From Antarcticirhabdus aurantiaca (GTDB taxonomy: Bacteria; Pseudomonadota; Alphaproteobacteria; Rhizobiales; Rhizobiaceae): DNA of 64,000 bases. Below are positions 1 to 8,763 of this stretch, one piece after another (the first letter of the stretch is position 1; each line of letters opens with the position of its first letter). The notes below the pieces were generated by a model, which was given only the letters and a program-made list of their open reading frames with translations, did not search any database and had not been told where the DNA came from. The DNA is taken from positions 124,001 through 188,000 of the forward strand of contig NZ_VTOM01000004.1 in assembly GCF_009765365.1 (NCBI RefSeq), written 5' to 3'. The translations under genes were made by a program, and so were the position numbers.

Positions 1-1214
1 GGCACGACGCCGGCGAGCGCCTTGACCTCGGGCGTGGCGAGGATGGCGTCGGCGCTCGGCACCGGCGGGCGGTTGCCGAGAAGCTCGGGGGCGTGCTTGT
101 CGAGAAAGGCGCCGATGCCGCGGCCCAGCACCTGCGAGGTGTATTCGCCGCCGCGCGGCAGGACGTCCTTGCCGGCGAGCTTCGTCTGCACGTCGTGGCG
201 GCGCAGGATGAGGCTCAGCGCCTGCTCGATATATTCGGGCTGGCCCTCCTCGATCATCAGGACGGCGTCCTTGCCGGCGCAGAAGGCGACGAGCTCGTCG
301 TCGATCAGCGGATAGGACACGTTGAGGACGAAGAGCGGCAGCGCGCAGGCGCCGTAGACGTCGGCGAGGCCGAGGTGCTGGAGCGCGCGCATCACGCCGT
401 TGTAGAGCCCGCCCTGGAGGATCAGGCCGATCCGCCCCTCCTCCGGCCCGAAGCGCTCGTTGAGCCTGCGGTCGCGCACGAAGTCGATCGCTTTCGGCCA
501 GCGGCTCTCGAGCTTCTCCTTCTCGTGGATGTAGGCCGCGGGCGGCAGAACGATGCGGTTGACGTCGCGCCGCGGGTTCTCGACCGCTTGCCTGAGAGTG
601 AAGGCGGGACGCTTGTTGTCTTTCGCCACGAATTGGCCGTGGACGTGGCAGGAGCGGATGCCGACCTGGAGGATGACGGGCGTGTTGGAGGCTTCCGAGA
701 GTTCGAATCCCGCCTCCACCGCCTCGACGATCGAGGGCAGGTTCGGCCGGGGCGTCAGCAGCCACATCTGCGACTTCATCGCGAAGGCGTGGGTGCGCTC
801 CTGCATGATCGAGGAGCCTTCGCCGTAGTCCTCGCCGACGATCACCAGCGCGCCGCCGGTGACGCCGCCGGAGGACAGGTTCGACAGCGCGTCGGAGGCG
901 ACGTTGGTGCCGGCCGTCGACTTCCAGGTGACGGCGCCGCGCACGGGATACATCACCGAGGCCGAGAGCATGGCCGCGGCCGCGGCCTCGGAGGCCGAGG
1001 ATTCGAAGTGCACGCCGAGCTCGTCCATGACGCCGCGGGCGTCGGCGAGGACGTCCATGAGGTGCGAGATCGGCGAGCCCTGATAGCCGCCGACATAGGA
1101 GACGCCGGACTGGAGCAGCGCCTTGGTGATGGCGAGGATGCCCTCGCCGCGGAAGATCTCGCCCTCGCCGAGCTTCAGTTCCTCGACTTCGCGAACAAAG
1201 GATCTCTCGGCCAT
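1..1214 (-). CDS. Indolepyruvate ferredoxin oxidoreductase-family protein, N-terminal part (runs off window)
   Basis: Reading the minus strand from the ATG at 1214 gives 404 codons with no stop before the window edge, so the C-terminus is missing. The visible part is the pyrimidine-binding half of a thiamine-diphosphate 2-oxoacid:acceptor oxidoreductase: GGYQGSPIS near residues 42-50 (family YPGTPSS site), an SEAAAAAML helix near 74-82, then GAVTWKSTAGTNVASDALS and a GGALVIVGEDYGEG block. Family members of this type oxidatively decarboxylate aryl 2-oxoacids (indolepyruvate, phenylglyoxylate) to acyl-CoA with ferredoxin as acceptor, and are often single fused chains of more than 1,000 residues. 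The TPP-pyrophosphate and iron-sulfur regions would lie outside the window. Neighbouring isatin-hydrolase-like and anthraniloyl-CoA genes suggest isatinate or another aryl 2-oxoacid as substrate (inference). Confidence 0.85.
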   Translation of the reverse strand, partial: MAERSFVREVEELKLGEGEIFRGEGILAITKALLQSGVSYVGGYQGSPISHLMDVLADARGVMDELGVHFESSASEAAAAAMLSASVMYPVRGAVTWKSTAGTNVASDALSNLSSGGVTGGALVIVGEDYGEGSSIMQERTHAFAMKSQMWLLTPRPNLPSIVEAVEAGFELSEASNTPVILQVGIRSCHVHGQFVAKDNKRPAFTLRQAVENPRRDVNRIVLPPAAYIHEKEKLESRWPKAIDFVRDRRLNERFGPEEGRIGLILQGGLYNGVMRALQHLGLADVYGACALPLFVLNVSYPLIDDELVAFCAGKDAVLMIEEGQPEYIEQALSLILRRHDVQTKLAGKDVLPRGGEYTSQVLGRGIGAFLDKHAPELLGNRPPVPSADAILATPEVKALAGVV

Positions 1215-1604
1215 GGAGCGCTCACATGTCTGGATGGAGGCATGCGGGCGCCGCCTGTCCGCGCCCGCCGATATCCATGCATCTTCATGCTTTTTGGAAC
1301 CATGTCAATTTGCCGACCTGTGCAAGTTGCCTGCGCTTCCAGTCAGGCCCGCATCAAAAAAGAGGCAAATGCATAAGACAGAAGCAAGGCGCCCGAGAGG
1401 CGCATCCTGTCTCCTCCTTGCCCTCGCCGCTCCCGACCCGCTCCGTCACCCAGTTCCCGCCATCCCCGCCCCCTCACATCACCGTCCACACTCTCCGCTT
1501 CGTCATCCCGGGCTTGACCCGGGATGACGAAGCGGGAGGCGGGCGAGCGGAATTTCGGGGCTCCGCGGCTCGGTCGCAGGCCGGCCTGCGGTCGGGCCCG
1601 CCGC
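1215..1604. other. Intergenic region with long palindrome
   Basis: This 390-base stretch separates the MarR gene from the 2-oxoacid oxidoreductase gene, both on the minus strand. I see no credible gene in it. It holds the palindrome at 1495-1535 and, closer to the oxidoreductase start, an inverted pair ATTTGCC (1308-1314) and GGCAAAT (1364-1370) in a locally AT-richer segment, which could carry the oxidoreductase promoter. No convincing -35/-10 pair could be assigned by eye. Confidence 0.5.
1495..1535. repeat. Perfect 18-bp inverted repeat (palindromic intergenic element)
   Basis: Arms CCGCTTCGTCATCCCGGG (1495-1512) and CCCGGGATGACGAAGCGG (1518-1535) are exact reverse complements around the loop CTTGA. 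The core CGTCATCCCGGG-CTTGA-CCCGGGATGACG resembles a palindromic element I recognise as frequent between genes in Rhizobiales genomes. It lies about 70 bases downstream of the MarR stop codon and could act as a transcript-end hairpin for that gene, though no T-run follows. Confidence 0.8.
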
Positions 1605-2045
1605 TCAGATGTCGTTGCGGCGGATGTTGGCGAGGATGCGGTGGAGGGTGGCGACGAAGGCCTGGTACTCGGTCTCCGAGACGCCCTCGAACATGTGGCG
1701 GAAGCGCCCGACCATCATCGGCCAGATCGCCGCGAAGGCCGCGGCGCCCTTTTCGGTGATGTGGGTCTCGCGCACGCGCGCATCCTCGGCGCGGGGACTG
1801 CGGCGCACGAGGCCCTGCTCCTCCATGGCGTCGAGGGTGCGGCTCATGGTGGACTGCTCGGTGACGGCGTAGACGCTGAGCTCGTTGATCGCGAGGCCGT
1901 TGGAGACGCTGAGGATGGCGAGCACCCGCATCTTGGCCGTCGTCATGTCGAAGGCCTTGAGCTCCTCCGACAGGTCGGCGTTCCAGCGGGCGGCGATGCG
2001 GTTGAGGAGGTAGGGCGCGAAGTGGTTCAGCCCGAGCTCGCCCAT
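1605..2045 (-). CDS. MarR-family transcriptional regulator
   Basis: A 146-residue protein if started at the ATG at 2045 (MGELGLNHFA); an in-frame ATG at 2111 would add 22 residues that do not look like a MarR N-terminus. The winged helix-turn-helix covers about residues 40-98, with recognition segment VTEQSTMSRTLDAMEEQGLV (61-80) and wing residues RAEDARVRETHIT (85-97) including the conserved D-x-R. Helices at both ends form the dimer interface. MarR proteins of aromatic-acid loci usually repress and respond to an acyl-CoA or aromatic ligand. It is the last gene of the minus-strand cyclase/FAD-oxidoreductase operon and may bind the shared motif at 4773-4789. Confidence 0.9.
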   Translation of the reverse strand: MGELGLNHFAPYLLNRIAARWNADLSEELKAFDMTTAKMRVLAILSVSNGLAINELSVYAVTEQSTMSRTLDAMEEQGLVRRSPRAEDARVRETHITEKGAAAFAAIWPMMVGRFRHMFEGVSETEYQAFVATLHRILANIRRNDI

Positions 2046-2115
2046 GGACGGGACGGCACCCTCGCGCTCGTCCGCGCTGCCGAGGACGCCGCGGCCGTAT
2101 CGTCCCACCATGCGG

Positions 2116-3699
2116 CTACCTCAGGGTTTGCGCCAGAGCGAAGCCCGAGCCTGCGCCGAGCCCCGGCCCGGGATGGGTGGAGGCTCCGATATGGTAGAGC
2201 TTGGGCACGTGGGTGCGGTGATTAACCGAGGTCTTGAAGGGCCGCCAGAGGAAAAACTGGTCGATGCCGCAGGAGCCCCCGTAGGGATCGCCGCCGACGA
2301 GGTTGACGTTCATCGCCTCGAGGTCCGCCGGCGCGTAGCTGACGCGCTTCAGAACGCTGTCGCGGAAATCCTCGATATGGGACGCGAGGATCGCTTCGAT
2401 CCGGTCGGCATAAGCCTCGCGAAGCGCCGGCGTCCAGCGCCCGTCGGCCGGCACGGGAATGGTGCCGGCAGCGTCGCCCTTCACCCGGCGCGGCGTTTCG
2501 GGCAGCTGCAGCCAGAGGATCGAGGCGCCGTCGGGCGCCCGGCTCGGGTCGAGCATGGCCGGCTGCCCGACGCAGATCGTCGGCTCGGCCGGGAGCAGGC
2601 CCCGCTCGGCCTCGTTGACCGCGCGCGAAACGCCGTCGAGGCCGGGCGTCAGGTGCAGGAGCGCGACCTGTCCCAGCTCTTCGCTCGGCCAGCGCGGCGG
2701 TCGCGACAGGGCGTAGTGGACCTGCATGTTGCCCTTGCCGTGGCGGTAGCGCTTGAGGCTGCGCGCGAGATCCGCCGGCAGCTCCGCCTCCGGCAGGAGG
2801 CGGCGATAAAGCTGGTCGGGCGCGAGCGAGCAGATGACACCGACGCGGGCGCGGATCGCCTCGCCGCCGGCCAGGCGCACGCCGTTTGCCGCGCCCTTGG
2901 TGTCGCGCGTCACCGCCTCCACGTCGGCGTTCGTGCGGATCTCGCCGCCATGATCCTCGATCAGCCGGCGGAAGGCGGTGAGGATCGCCTCCGCGCCGCC
3001 CTTGACGACCGGCGCGCCCGCCGCCTCCAGCGCGAAGCCGATGACCCGGACCATCTCGCCGGAAAAGGCCGCTTCCGGCCCGAGCCCGGCATGAAGGACC
3101 CAGGGCGCGAAGAGCGCGCGGGCTTCCTCGGAGGCGTAGGTCGTCTCCAGATGCGCCCGGGCGTTGACCATCGACTCGCCGAAGAAGGCCGCGAGCCCCC
3201 GCGGCCCTCGGCGCAGGATCTCGCGCCCGACCGTCTTCAGGGTCGCGCGCGTCCAGAGCGCGCCGCCGAGCAGCGCGAAGACGAAGCCGGCATTGCCGGC
3301 GAAGGCGTCCATGTCGGCGCCGAAGGCGGCGCCGTCCCCAGCCGCCAGCGCTTCCAGGCGCGAACGGTTCTCGCTCCGCTCGCGCGACAGGATCGCGTGG
3401 CGCCCGTCCGGCAGGAGGACGCCGGTCGGATAAAAGCTGTCGGCGAAGGAGAGACCCCGCGCCGCCAGATCGTCCTTGAGCAGCGCATAGGCGGGCGAGG
3501 TGGTGAAGAGGACGAAAGTCGTCGCCATCACGTCGTGGACGAAGCCGGGCTCGGTGATCGCCTCGGTGCGGATGCAGCCGCCCAGACGGTCGTTCCGCTC
3601 CAGAAGGATCACCTTGCGGCCGCGCCTGGCGAGGAGGCTCGCCGCCACCAGCCCGTTGATGCCGCTGCCGACGACGACGTAGTCCGCCTCACCCGCCAT
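2116..3699 (-). CDS. CrtI/phytoene-desaturase-like FAD-dependent oxidoreductase
   Basis: A 527-residue flavoprotein starting MAGEADYVVV. The dinucleotide-binding fold shows GSGING at 11-16, the ribose-binding Glu34 in ILLERNDRLGG, and the C-terminal flavin motif HIGASTHPGPGLGAGSGFAL. This is the NAD(P)/FAD-dependent family of carotenoid desaturases and amine oxidases; members outside carotenoid loci act on many substrates. No carotenoid genes are near. It starts 20 bases after the cyclase-family hydrolase and ends just before the MarR gene, so it is probably co-transcribed and takes part in the same aromatic or indolic pathway. Its substrate cannot be told from sequence. Confidence 0.8.
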   Translation of the reverse strand: MAGEADYVVVGSGINGLVAASLLARRGRKVILLERNDRLGGCIRTEAITEPGFVHDVMATTFVLFTTSPAYALLKDDLAARGLSFADSFYPTGVLLPDGRHAILSRERSENRSRLEALAAGDGAAFGADMDAFAGNAGFVFALLGGALWTRATLKTVGREILRRGPRGLAAFFGESMVNARAHLETTYASEEARALFAPWVLHAGLGPEAAFSGEMVRVIGFALEAAGAPVVKGGAEAILTAFRRLIEDHGGEIRTNADVEAVTRDTKGAANGVRLAGGEAIRARVGVICSLAPDQLYRRLLPEAELPADLARSLKRYRHGKGNMQVHYALSRPPRWPSEELGQVALLHLTPGLDGVSRAVNEAERGLLPAEPTICVGQPAMLDPSRAPDGASILWLQLPETPRRVKGDAAGTIPVPADGRWTPALREAYADRIEAILASHIEDFRDSVLKRVSYAPADLEAMNVNLVGGDPYGGSCGIDQFFLWRPFKTSVNHRTHVPKLYHIGASTHPGPGLGAGSGFALAQTLR

Positions 3700-3719
3700 G
3701 GGCGCCACCCGCCCGACCG

Positions 3720-4499
3720 TCAGGTCTTCGGAACGAGCGCGATGACGCGCACGGGGCTGCCCGTGCCGCCGACGATCTTCAGCGGCGTCGCGACGACGAG
3801 CGCGCCGGTCGCCGGCAGCTTGTCGAGGTTGACGAGGCTGGCAAGGCCGTAGCGGCCCTGCTCCAGGAGGAGGTGATGGGCCGGGAAGGGCGGGTCGAAG
3901 GAATGAGCCATGCCGGCATCGGTGCCCACGCACTCGTTGCCCCAGCCGAGGACGTTCTTCTCGACGAGATAGCGGATGCAGTCGACGCTCGGGCCGGGCG
4001 TGTGGCCGCCGTTCAGGAAGGTCTCGCTCGACGAATTGCGCGGATACCAGTCGGAGCGCATGAAGACCCAGGCGCCGGCGGGAATTTCGCCATGCTCGAC
4101 CTCCCAGGCCTGGACGCCTTCCTTGGTCAGGACGAAGTCGGGATCGGCGGCGACCTCCTTCGAGCAGTCGATCACGTAGACCGGCGCGACGAAGTCCTTG
4201 GCCGGCAGCTTGTCCGTGGTGTTGTCGGGCCGGTCGCGGCCGGAGATCCAATGGGCGGGCGCGTCGAAGTGGGTGCCGGTGTGCTCGCCGAGCTCCATCC
4301 AGCCCCAGGCCCACCAGGGCCCGTTGGCGTCGTAGGCGGAGATCTCGTTCATCTTGAAGCGCGGCGTGTTCCGGCCGAACTCCGGCGGCAGGTAGAGGAC
4401 CGGCGTGTCGGGGCCGAGCGGGGCGGTGAGGTCGACGACCTCGATGGCGCCCGAGGCGATGGCGGAGGCGACGGCGGACAAGCTTTCGGCGGCAGGCAT
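3720..4499 (-). CDS. Cyclase-family metal hydrolase (isatin hydrolase / kynurenine formamidase-like)
   Basis: A 259-residue protein starting at the ATG at 4499, preceded by AAGGA at good spacing; an in-frame ATG at 4559 lacks such a site. It has the metal-binding signature HTGTHFDAPAH (73-83), matching the HxGTHxDxPxH pattern of the Pfam cyclase family, plus VGTDAG (191-196) and LLLEQGRYGLASLVNLDKLP (210-229) typical of the C-terminal half. Family members hydrolyse cyclic or formyl amides: isatin to isatinate, or N-formylkynurenine. Next to anthraniloyl-CoA chemistry, isatin hydrolase or N-formylanthranilate hydrolase are the best guesses. It heads the minus-strand operon with the FAD enzyme and MarR, divergent from the monooxygenase gene. 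Confidence 0.85.
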   Translation of the reverse strand: MPAAESLSAVASAIASGAIEVVDLTAPLGPDTPVLYLPPEFGRNTPRFKMNEISAYDANGPWWAWGWMELGEHTGTHFDAPAHWISGRDRPDNTTDKLPAKDFVAPVYVIDCSKEVAADPDFVLTKEGVQAWEVEHGEIPAGAWVFMRSDWYPRNSSSETFLNGGHTPGPSVDCIRYLVEKNVLGWGNECVGTDAGMAHSFDPPFPAHHLLLEQGRYGLASLVNLDKLPATGALVVATPLKIVGGTGSPVRVIALVPKT

Positions 4500-4834
4500 G
4501 GAGCGGTCCTTCAACCCTTTGGGGAACGAGCGGCCGCAGGGGTCCCGGCATCGCCGCATGGGAGGGAGGATGACCAGCGATCAATGAAAATGCAAGCATC
4601 CGCGAGGGGGCGGATTGCCGATCTTCGCGGCGGGCGCTGCCGCTTTCCGGCGCAGCGTGCCGAAAATCCGGCGCAGGTCGCGGCGGCGGGCGGATCCGGG
4701 CACATCCGGCCTCATGCAGATGCCGATATCGGAGCGTGCAGCGGGCGGGCTTGACCGCGGCGTCCGCGGCATATTAGTTTAGACCTAAATCATATCGAGG
4801 CGCCGGCTCGCCGCCGCCCATGAAGGGGCTGTCC
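4500..4834. other. Divergent intergenic region between hydrolase and monooxygenase operons
   Basis: About 335 bases without a supported gene between the minus-strand hydrolase operon and the plus-strand monooxygenase operon. Most is GC-rich; a short AT-rich island at about 4771-4796 contains the inverted repeat annotated separately. Both promoters must lie here, so the island is the natural place for a shared MarR operator. The short open frames present show no protein-like composition. Confidence 0.5.
4773..4789. promoter_or_regulatory. Candidate MarR operator
   Basis: ATTAGTTTA (4773-4781) runs into the inverted repeat TTTAG-AC-CTAAA (4778-4789), in an AT-rich island 46 bases before the monooxygenase start. 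The same 9-mer ATTAGTTTA occurs on the minus strand at 9357-9365 upstream of the second MarR gene. An AT-rich palindrome of this size fits a MarR dimer. Which of the two MarR proteins binds is unknown. Confidence 0.5.
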
Positions 4835-7144
4835 ATGCGCATCGTCTGCATCGGCGGAGGTCCGGCGGGCCTCTACTTCGCCCTCCTGATGAAGAAGAGC
4901 CATCCGGAGCACGTCGTGACCGTGGTCGAGCGCAATCGGCCCTACGACACGTTCGGCTGGGGCGTCGTCTTCTCCGACGCGACCATGGTCGCCATGCGCA
5001 AATGGGACCCGGAGACCGCGGCTGAGATCGAGGACGCCTTCAACCATTGGGACGACATCGAGCTCGTCTTCAAGGGCACGCGCCAGCGCACCACCGGCCA
5101 CGGCTTCGTCGGCATCGGCCGCCGCAAGCTCCTCAACATCCTCCAGGCGCGCTGCGAGGCGCTCGGCGTCGAGCTGCGCTTCGAGACCGAGGTCGGCAGC
5201 GACGAGGAGTTCCCCGACGCCGATCTCGTGATCGCCTCGGACGGCTTCAACTCGAAGATCCGCAACAAGTACGCGGACGTCTTCGAGCCCGATCTCGCCG
5301 TGCGGCCGAACCGCTTCGTGTGGCTGGGCACCAACAAGCTCTTCGACGCCTTCACCTTCGACTTCCGCAAGACCGAGCACGGCTGGTTCCAGGCCCACGT
5401 CTACAAGTTCGACGAGACGACCTCGACCTTCATCGTCGAGACGACCGAGTCCGCCTACAAGGCGCACGGCCTCGACGCGATGAGCCAGGACGAGTCGATC
5501 GACTTCTGCCAGACCCTCTTCGCCGAGACGCTGGAGGGCGCGCCGCTGATGACGAATGCGCGCCACCTCCGCGGTTCGGCCTGGCTGAACTTCTCGCGCC
5601 TCATCTGCGGTCATTGGAGCCACTTCAACGGCCGCTCCCACGTCGTCCTGATGGGCGATGCCGCGCACACCGCCCACTTCGCCATCGGTTCGGGCACCAA
5701 GCTCGCCCTGGAGGACGCGATCGAGCTGACGCGCCAGTTCGACGCCCACGGCCACTCGGCCGATGCGATTCCAGCGGTGCTGTCCGACTACGAGGCGATC
5801 CGCCGCGTCGACGTCGCGCGCATCCAGAACGCGGCGCGCAACGCCATGGAATGGTTCGAGGTGGTGGGCGAGCGCTATGCCGACACCCTGCCCCCCGAGC
5901 AGTTCATGTACTCCATGCTGACGCGCTCGCAGCGCATCAGCCACGAGAACCTGCGCCTGCGCGATCCGCAATGGCTGGAAGGCTACGAGCGCTGGTTCGC
6001 CGCGCAGGCGGGCGTGCCGGCAAAGCCAGGCGAGCGGCCGCTCCCGCCGATGCTCACCCCCTATTCCATCCGCGGCGTGACCTTGAAGAACCGCATCGTC
6101 GTCTCGCCGATGGCGATGTATTCGGCGAAGGACGGGCTCATCGACGACTTCCACCTCGTGCATCTGGGCTCGCGCGCCATGGGCGGCGCGGCCCTGGTCT
6201 TCGCCGAGATGACCTGCGTCTCGCCCGACGCGCGCATCACGCCGGGCTGCCTCGGCCTATGGAACGAGACCCAGGCGGCGTCCTGGCGCCGCCTCGCCGC
6301 CTTCGTCCACGAGAACACCGACGCCAAGCTCGGCATCCAGCTCGGCCATGCCGGCCGCAAGGGCGCGACGCGCCTCGCCTGGGAGGGCATCGACGAGCCG
6401 CTGGAAGAGGGCCACTGGCCGCTGTTCTCGGCCTCGGCCCTGCCCTACCTCAAGCATTCCGCCGTGCCGAAGGCCATGGACCGGGCCGACATGGACCGGG
6501 TGCTCGCCGATTTCGTCGCGGCGACGCGCCGGGCGGCCGAGGCCGGCGTCGACTGGCTGGAGCTGCACTGCGCCCACGGCTACCTTCTCTCCTCCTTCCT
6601 GTCGCCGCTGACCAACAAGCGCGAGGACGAATACGGCGGCGGGCACGAGAACCGGGCGCGCTATCCGCTCGAAGTGTTCCGCGCGGTGCGCGAAGCCTGG
6701 CCGGCGGACCGGCCGATCTCGGTGCGCCTGTCGGCCCATGACTGGACGGAGGGCGGCAACACGCCGGACGACGCGGCCATCTTCGCGGCGATGTTCAAGG
6801 ACGCCGGCGCCGACATGATCGACTGCTCCTCGGGCCAGGTGTGGAAGGAGGAGAAGCCGGTCTACGGGCGCCTCTTCCAGACGCCCTTCTCCGACAAGAT
6901 CCGCAACGAGATCGGCATCCCGACCATCGCGGTCGGCGCGATCTCGGAGGCCGACCACGCCAACTCGATCATCGCGGCGGGCCGGGCCGACCTTTGCGCC
7001 GTCGCGCGGCCCCACCTCGCCAACCCCGCCTGGGCGCTGCACGAGGCGGCCAAGATCGGCATCCGCGAGGTCGCCTGGCCCAGGCAGTACGCCTCGGCCA
7101 AGCGCCAGTACGAGACCAACCTCGAACGGGCGGCCGCGCAGTGA
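4835..7144 (+). CDS. Bifunctional anthraniloyl-CoA/salicylyl-CoA monooxygenase-reductase
   Basis: A 769-residue fusion. I chose the ATG at 4835 because AAGGGG precedes it; the ATG at 4820 adds five residues without a ribosome site. The N-terminal half is a PHBH-type flavin monooxygenase with GGGPAG (7-12), VVFSDAT, and the second FAD motif [14 protein letters not shown]. From about residue 406 ([20 protein letters not shown]) an old-yellow-enzyme TIM barrel follows, with [19 protein letters not shown]. This architecture is that of 2-aminobenzoyl-CoA monooxygenase/reductase and of salicylyl-CoA 5-hydroxylase fusions, which hydroxylate and dearomatise the CoA-activated ring with NADH and O2. 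No CoA ligase is seen in the window. It leads an operon with SDR, thioesterase and RidA. Confidence 0.93.
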   Translation: MRIVCIGGGPAGLYFALLMKKSHPEHVVTVVERNRPYDTFGWGVVFSDATMVAMRKWDPETAAEIEDAFNHWDDIELVFKGTRQRTTGHGFVGIGRRKLLNILQARCEALGVELRFETEVGSDEEFPDADLVIASDGFNSKIRNKYADVFEPDLAVRPNRFVWLGTNKLFDAFTFDFRKTEHGWFQAHVYKFDETTSTFIVETTESAYKAHGLDAMSQDESIDFCQTLFAETLEGAPLMTNARHLRGSAWLNFSRLICGHWSHFNGRSHVVLMGDAAHTAHFAIGSGTKLALEDAIELTRQFDAHGHSADAIPAVLSDYEAIRRVDVARIQNAARNAMEWFEVVGERYADTLPPEQFMYSMLTRSQRISHENLRLRDPQWLEGYERWFAAQAGVPAKPGERPLPPMLTPYSIRGVTLKNRIVVSPMAMYSAKDGLIDDFHLVHLGSRAMGGAALVFAEMTCVSPDARITPGCLGLWNETQAASWRRLAAFVHENTDAKLGIQLGHAGRKGATRLAWEGIDEPLEEGHWPLFSASALPYLKHSAVPKAMDRADMDRVLADFVAATRRAAEAGVDWLELHCAHGYLLSSFLSPLTNKREDEYGGGHENRARYPLEVFRAVREAWPADRPISVRLSAHDWTEGGNTPDDAAIFAAMFKDAGADMIDCSSGQVWKEEKPVYGRLFQTPFSDKIRNEIGIPTIAVGAISEADHANSIIAAGRADLCAVARPHLANPAWALHEAAKIGIREVAWPRQYASAKRQYETNLERAAAQ

Positions 7145-7938
7145 GCGCGGAGGCGACAGGCCCCCTCGCGGGCCGCCACGCGCTCGTCACGGGCGCCGGC
7201 TCCGGCATCGGCGCGGCGATCGCGCAAGCGCTGGCGGCGGCCGGCGCGCGCGTGACCCTGGCCGGCCGCCGGGAGGCGCCGCTGCGCGTCGTGGCGGAGC
7301 GGATCGGCGAGGGACGCGCGTTCGTCGCACCCGGCTTCGACGTCACCGACCGCGCCGCCATCGAGGCGGGCCTCGCCGCCGCCCGGGCCGCCTTCGGCCC
7401 GGTCGCGATCCTCGTCAACAATGCCGGCGAGGCGCCGAGCGCCCCCTTCGAGAAGACGAGCTTCGAGACCTGGTCGCGCGTCCTGGCGGTCGACCTCACC
7501 GGCGTCTTCAACGTCACGCAAGGGGCGCTGCCCGACATCAGGGCCTCCGCGCCCGGCGGGCGCGTCGTCAACGTCGCCTCGACCGCCGGCCTCACCGGCT
7601 ACGCCTACGTCTCCGCCTATTGCGCCGCCAAGCACGGCGTCGTCGGGCTGACGCGGGCGCTCGCCCTGGAGCTGGCGAAGACCGGCGTCACCGTCAACGC
7701 CGTCTGCCCCGGCTTCACCGACACGCCGATCATCGCCGAGGCCATCGAGACGATCGTCGCCAAGACCGGCCGCAGCCCCGAGCAGGCCCTGGCCGAGTTC
7801 ACCCGCGCCAACCCGCAAGGCCGGCTGGTCACCCCGCAGGAGGTGGCCGACGCCGTGCTCTGGCTCGCGCTTCCCTCATCCTCCGCCGTCACGGGCCAGG
7901 CCATCGCCGTCTCCGGCGGCGAGGTCATGGCCGGATAA
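7141..7938 (+). CDS. SDR-family oxidoreductase (monooxygenase operon)
   Basis: A 265-residue classical short-chain dehydrogenase starting with GTG overlapping the preceding stop (GTGA). Cofactor motif TGAGSGIG is at 17-24, NNAG at 93-96, and the catalytic set is Ser147, Tyr160 and Lys164 (YCAAK). Arg residues after the second beta strand (AGRRE, 41-45) suggest NADP(H), though this is only indicative. In the pathway it would oxidise or reduce a hydroxy/oxo-cyclohexene-carboxyl-CoA intermediate produced by the upstream enzyme; exact substrate is inferred from position only. Confidence 0.9.
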   Translation: MSAEATGPLAGRHALVTGAGSGIGAAIAQALAAAGARVTLAGRREAPLRVVAERIGEGRAFVAPGFDVTDRAAIEAGLAAARAAFGPVAILVNNAGEAPSAPFEKTSFETWSRVLAVDLTGVFNVTQGALPDIRASAPGGRVVNVASTAGLTGYAYVSAYCAAKHGVVGLTRALALELAKTGVTVNAVCPGFTDTPIIAEAIETIVAKTGRSPEQALAEFTRANPQGRLVTPQEVADAVLWLALPSSSAVTGQAIAVSGGEVMAG

Positions 7939-7948
7939 AGGATCGTCC

Positions 7949-8362
7949 ATGCCCTTCACTCAATCCAAGCCCCTGCGCTTCGGGGACTGCGACCTCACCG
8001 GCATCGCCTATCACCCGGCCTACTTCTCCATGCTGGTCGACGTGAACGAGGCGATGTTCGCGAGCCTCGGCGTCACCTGGAAGGAGTTGATGTTCGAGCG
8101 CCGCATCGGCCTGCCGACGGTGACGATGAACGTCGAGTTCAAGCGCCCCTCGACCTACGGCGATGTTCTCGACTTCGCGGTGCACGTGCGCAATGTCGGC
8201 CGCGCCTCGCTCGACCTCGAAACGGTGGTGACGGTGCGCGGCGAGACCATCTGGACGATCCGCCAGCGCATCGTCGCGACGTCCCTCGAAGATCACAAGT
8301 CGACGCCCTGGCCGGACGACGTGCGCGAAGGCCTCAACCGCTACCTGGAGCCCGCGGCATGA
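7949..8362 (+). CDS. Hotdog-fold acyl-CoA thioesterase (4HBT/YbgC type)
   Basis: A 137-residue single hotdog domain. The N-terminal FGDCDLTGIAYHPAYFSML matches the 4-hydroxybenzoyl-CoA thioesterase signature, with the active-site Asp in D13/D15 and a downstream aromatic-Tyr-His run. AAAGGA precedes the ATG. Family members hydrolyse aryl-CoA or acyl-CoA esters in the cytosol. Located between the SDR and RidA genes (10 bases and 4-base overlap), it probably releases a free acid from the CoA-bound intermediate or clears a dead-end thioester. Confidence 0.9.
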   Translation: MPFTQSKPLRFGDCDLTGIAYHPAYFSMLVDVNEAMFASLGVTWKELMFERRIGLPTVTMNVEFKRPSTYGDVLDFAVHVRNVGRASLDLETVVTVRGETIWTIRQRIVATSLEDHKSTPWPDDVREGLNRYLEPAA

Positions 8363-8763
8363 CCCACCAGATCCTCCAGCCCGATGGCTGGGCCAAGCCA
8401 ATCGGCTATTCCAACGGCATCCTCGCCAAGGGAACCGTTCTTCAGGTCGGCGGTCAGGTCGGCTGGGACGAGACCTGCACCTTCCAGACCGACGACTTCG
8501 TCCGCCAGGTCGAACAGGCGCTGCGAAACGTCGTCGCCGTTCTCGCGACAGGCGGCGCGAAGCCGGAGCACATCGTCCAGATCACCTGGTACTTCACCGA
8601 CCGCGACGCCTATCGCGGCAGCTTGCGGGAGATCGGCCGGGTCTATCGCGACGTGATCGGCCGTCACTTCCCGCCCATGGCCGCCGTCCAGGTCGTGGCG
8701 CTGATGGAGGACCGCGCCAAGGTCGAGATCGTGGCGCTCGCCGTCATTCCGGAGGCGGCGTAG
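8359..8763 (+). CDS. RidA/YjgF-family enamine/imine deaminase
   Basis: A 134-residue RidA-fold protein; its ATG overlaps the thioesterase stop (ATGA). RidA proteins hydrolyse reactive enamines and imines. The upstream monooxygenase-reductase, if it acts on anthraniloyl-CoA, yields a 2-amino-5-oxocyclohexene-carboxyl-CoA, an enamine/imine that a RidA protein could deaminate, which gives this gene a specific plausible job rather than a general housekeeping one (inference). Its 3' end overlaps the convergent MarR gene by 20 bases. Confidence 0.88.
   Translation: MTHQILQPDGWAKPIGYSNGILAKGTVLQVGGQVGWDETCTFQTDDFVRQVEQALRNVVAVLATGGAKPEHIVQITWYFTDRDAYRGSLREIGRVYRDVIGRHFPPMAAVQVVALMEDRAKVEIVALAVIPEAA

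Noticed and set aside
4790-6163. 457-codon open frame antisense to the monooxygenase
   Set aside because: Composition is that of a codon-shadow (Arg/Val/Gly/His-rich, no domain), and the sense gene is well supported.
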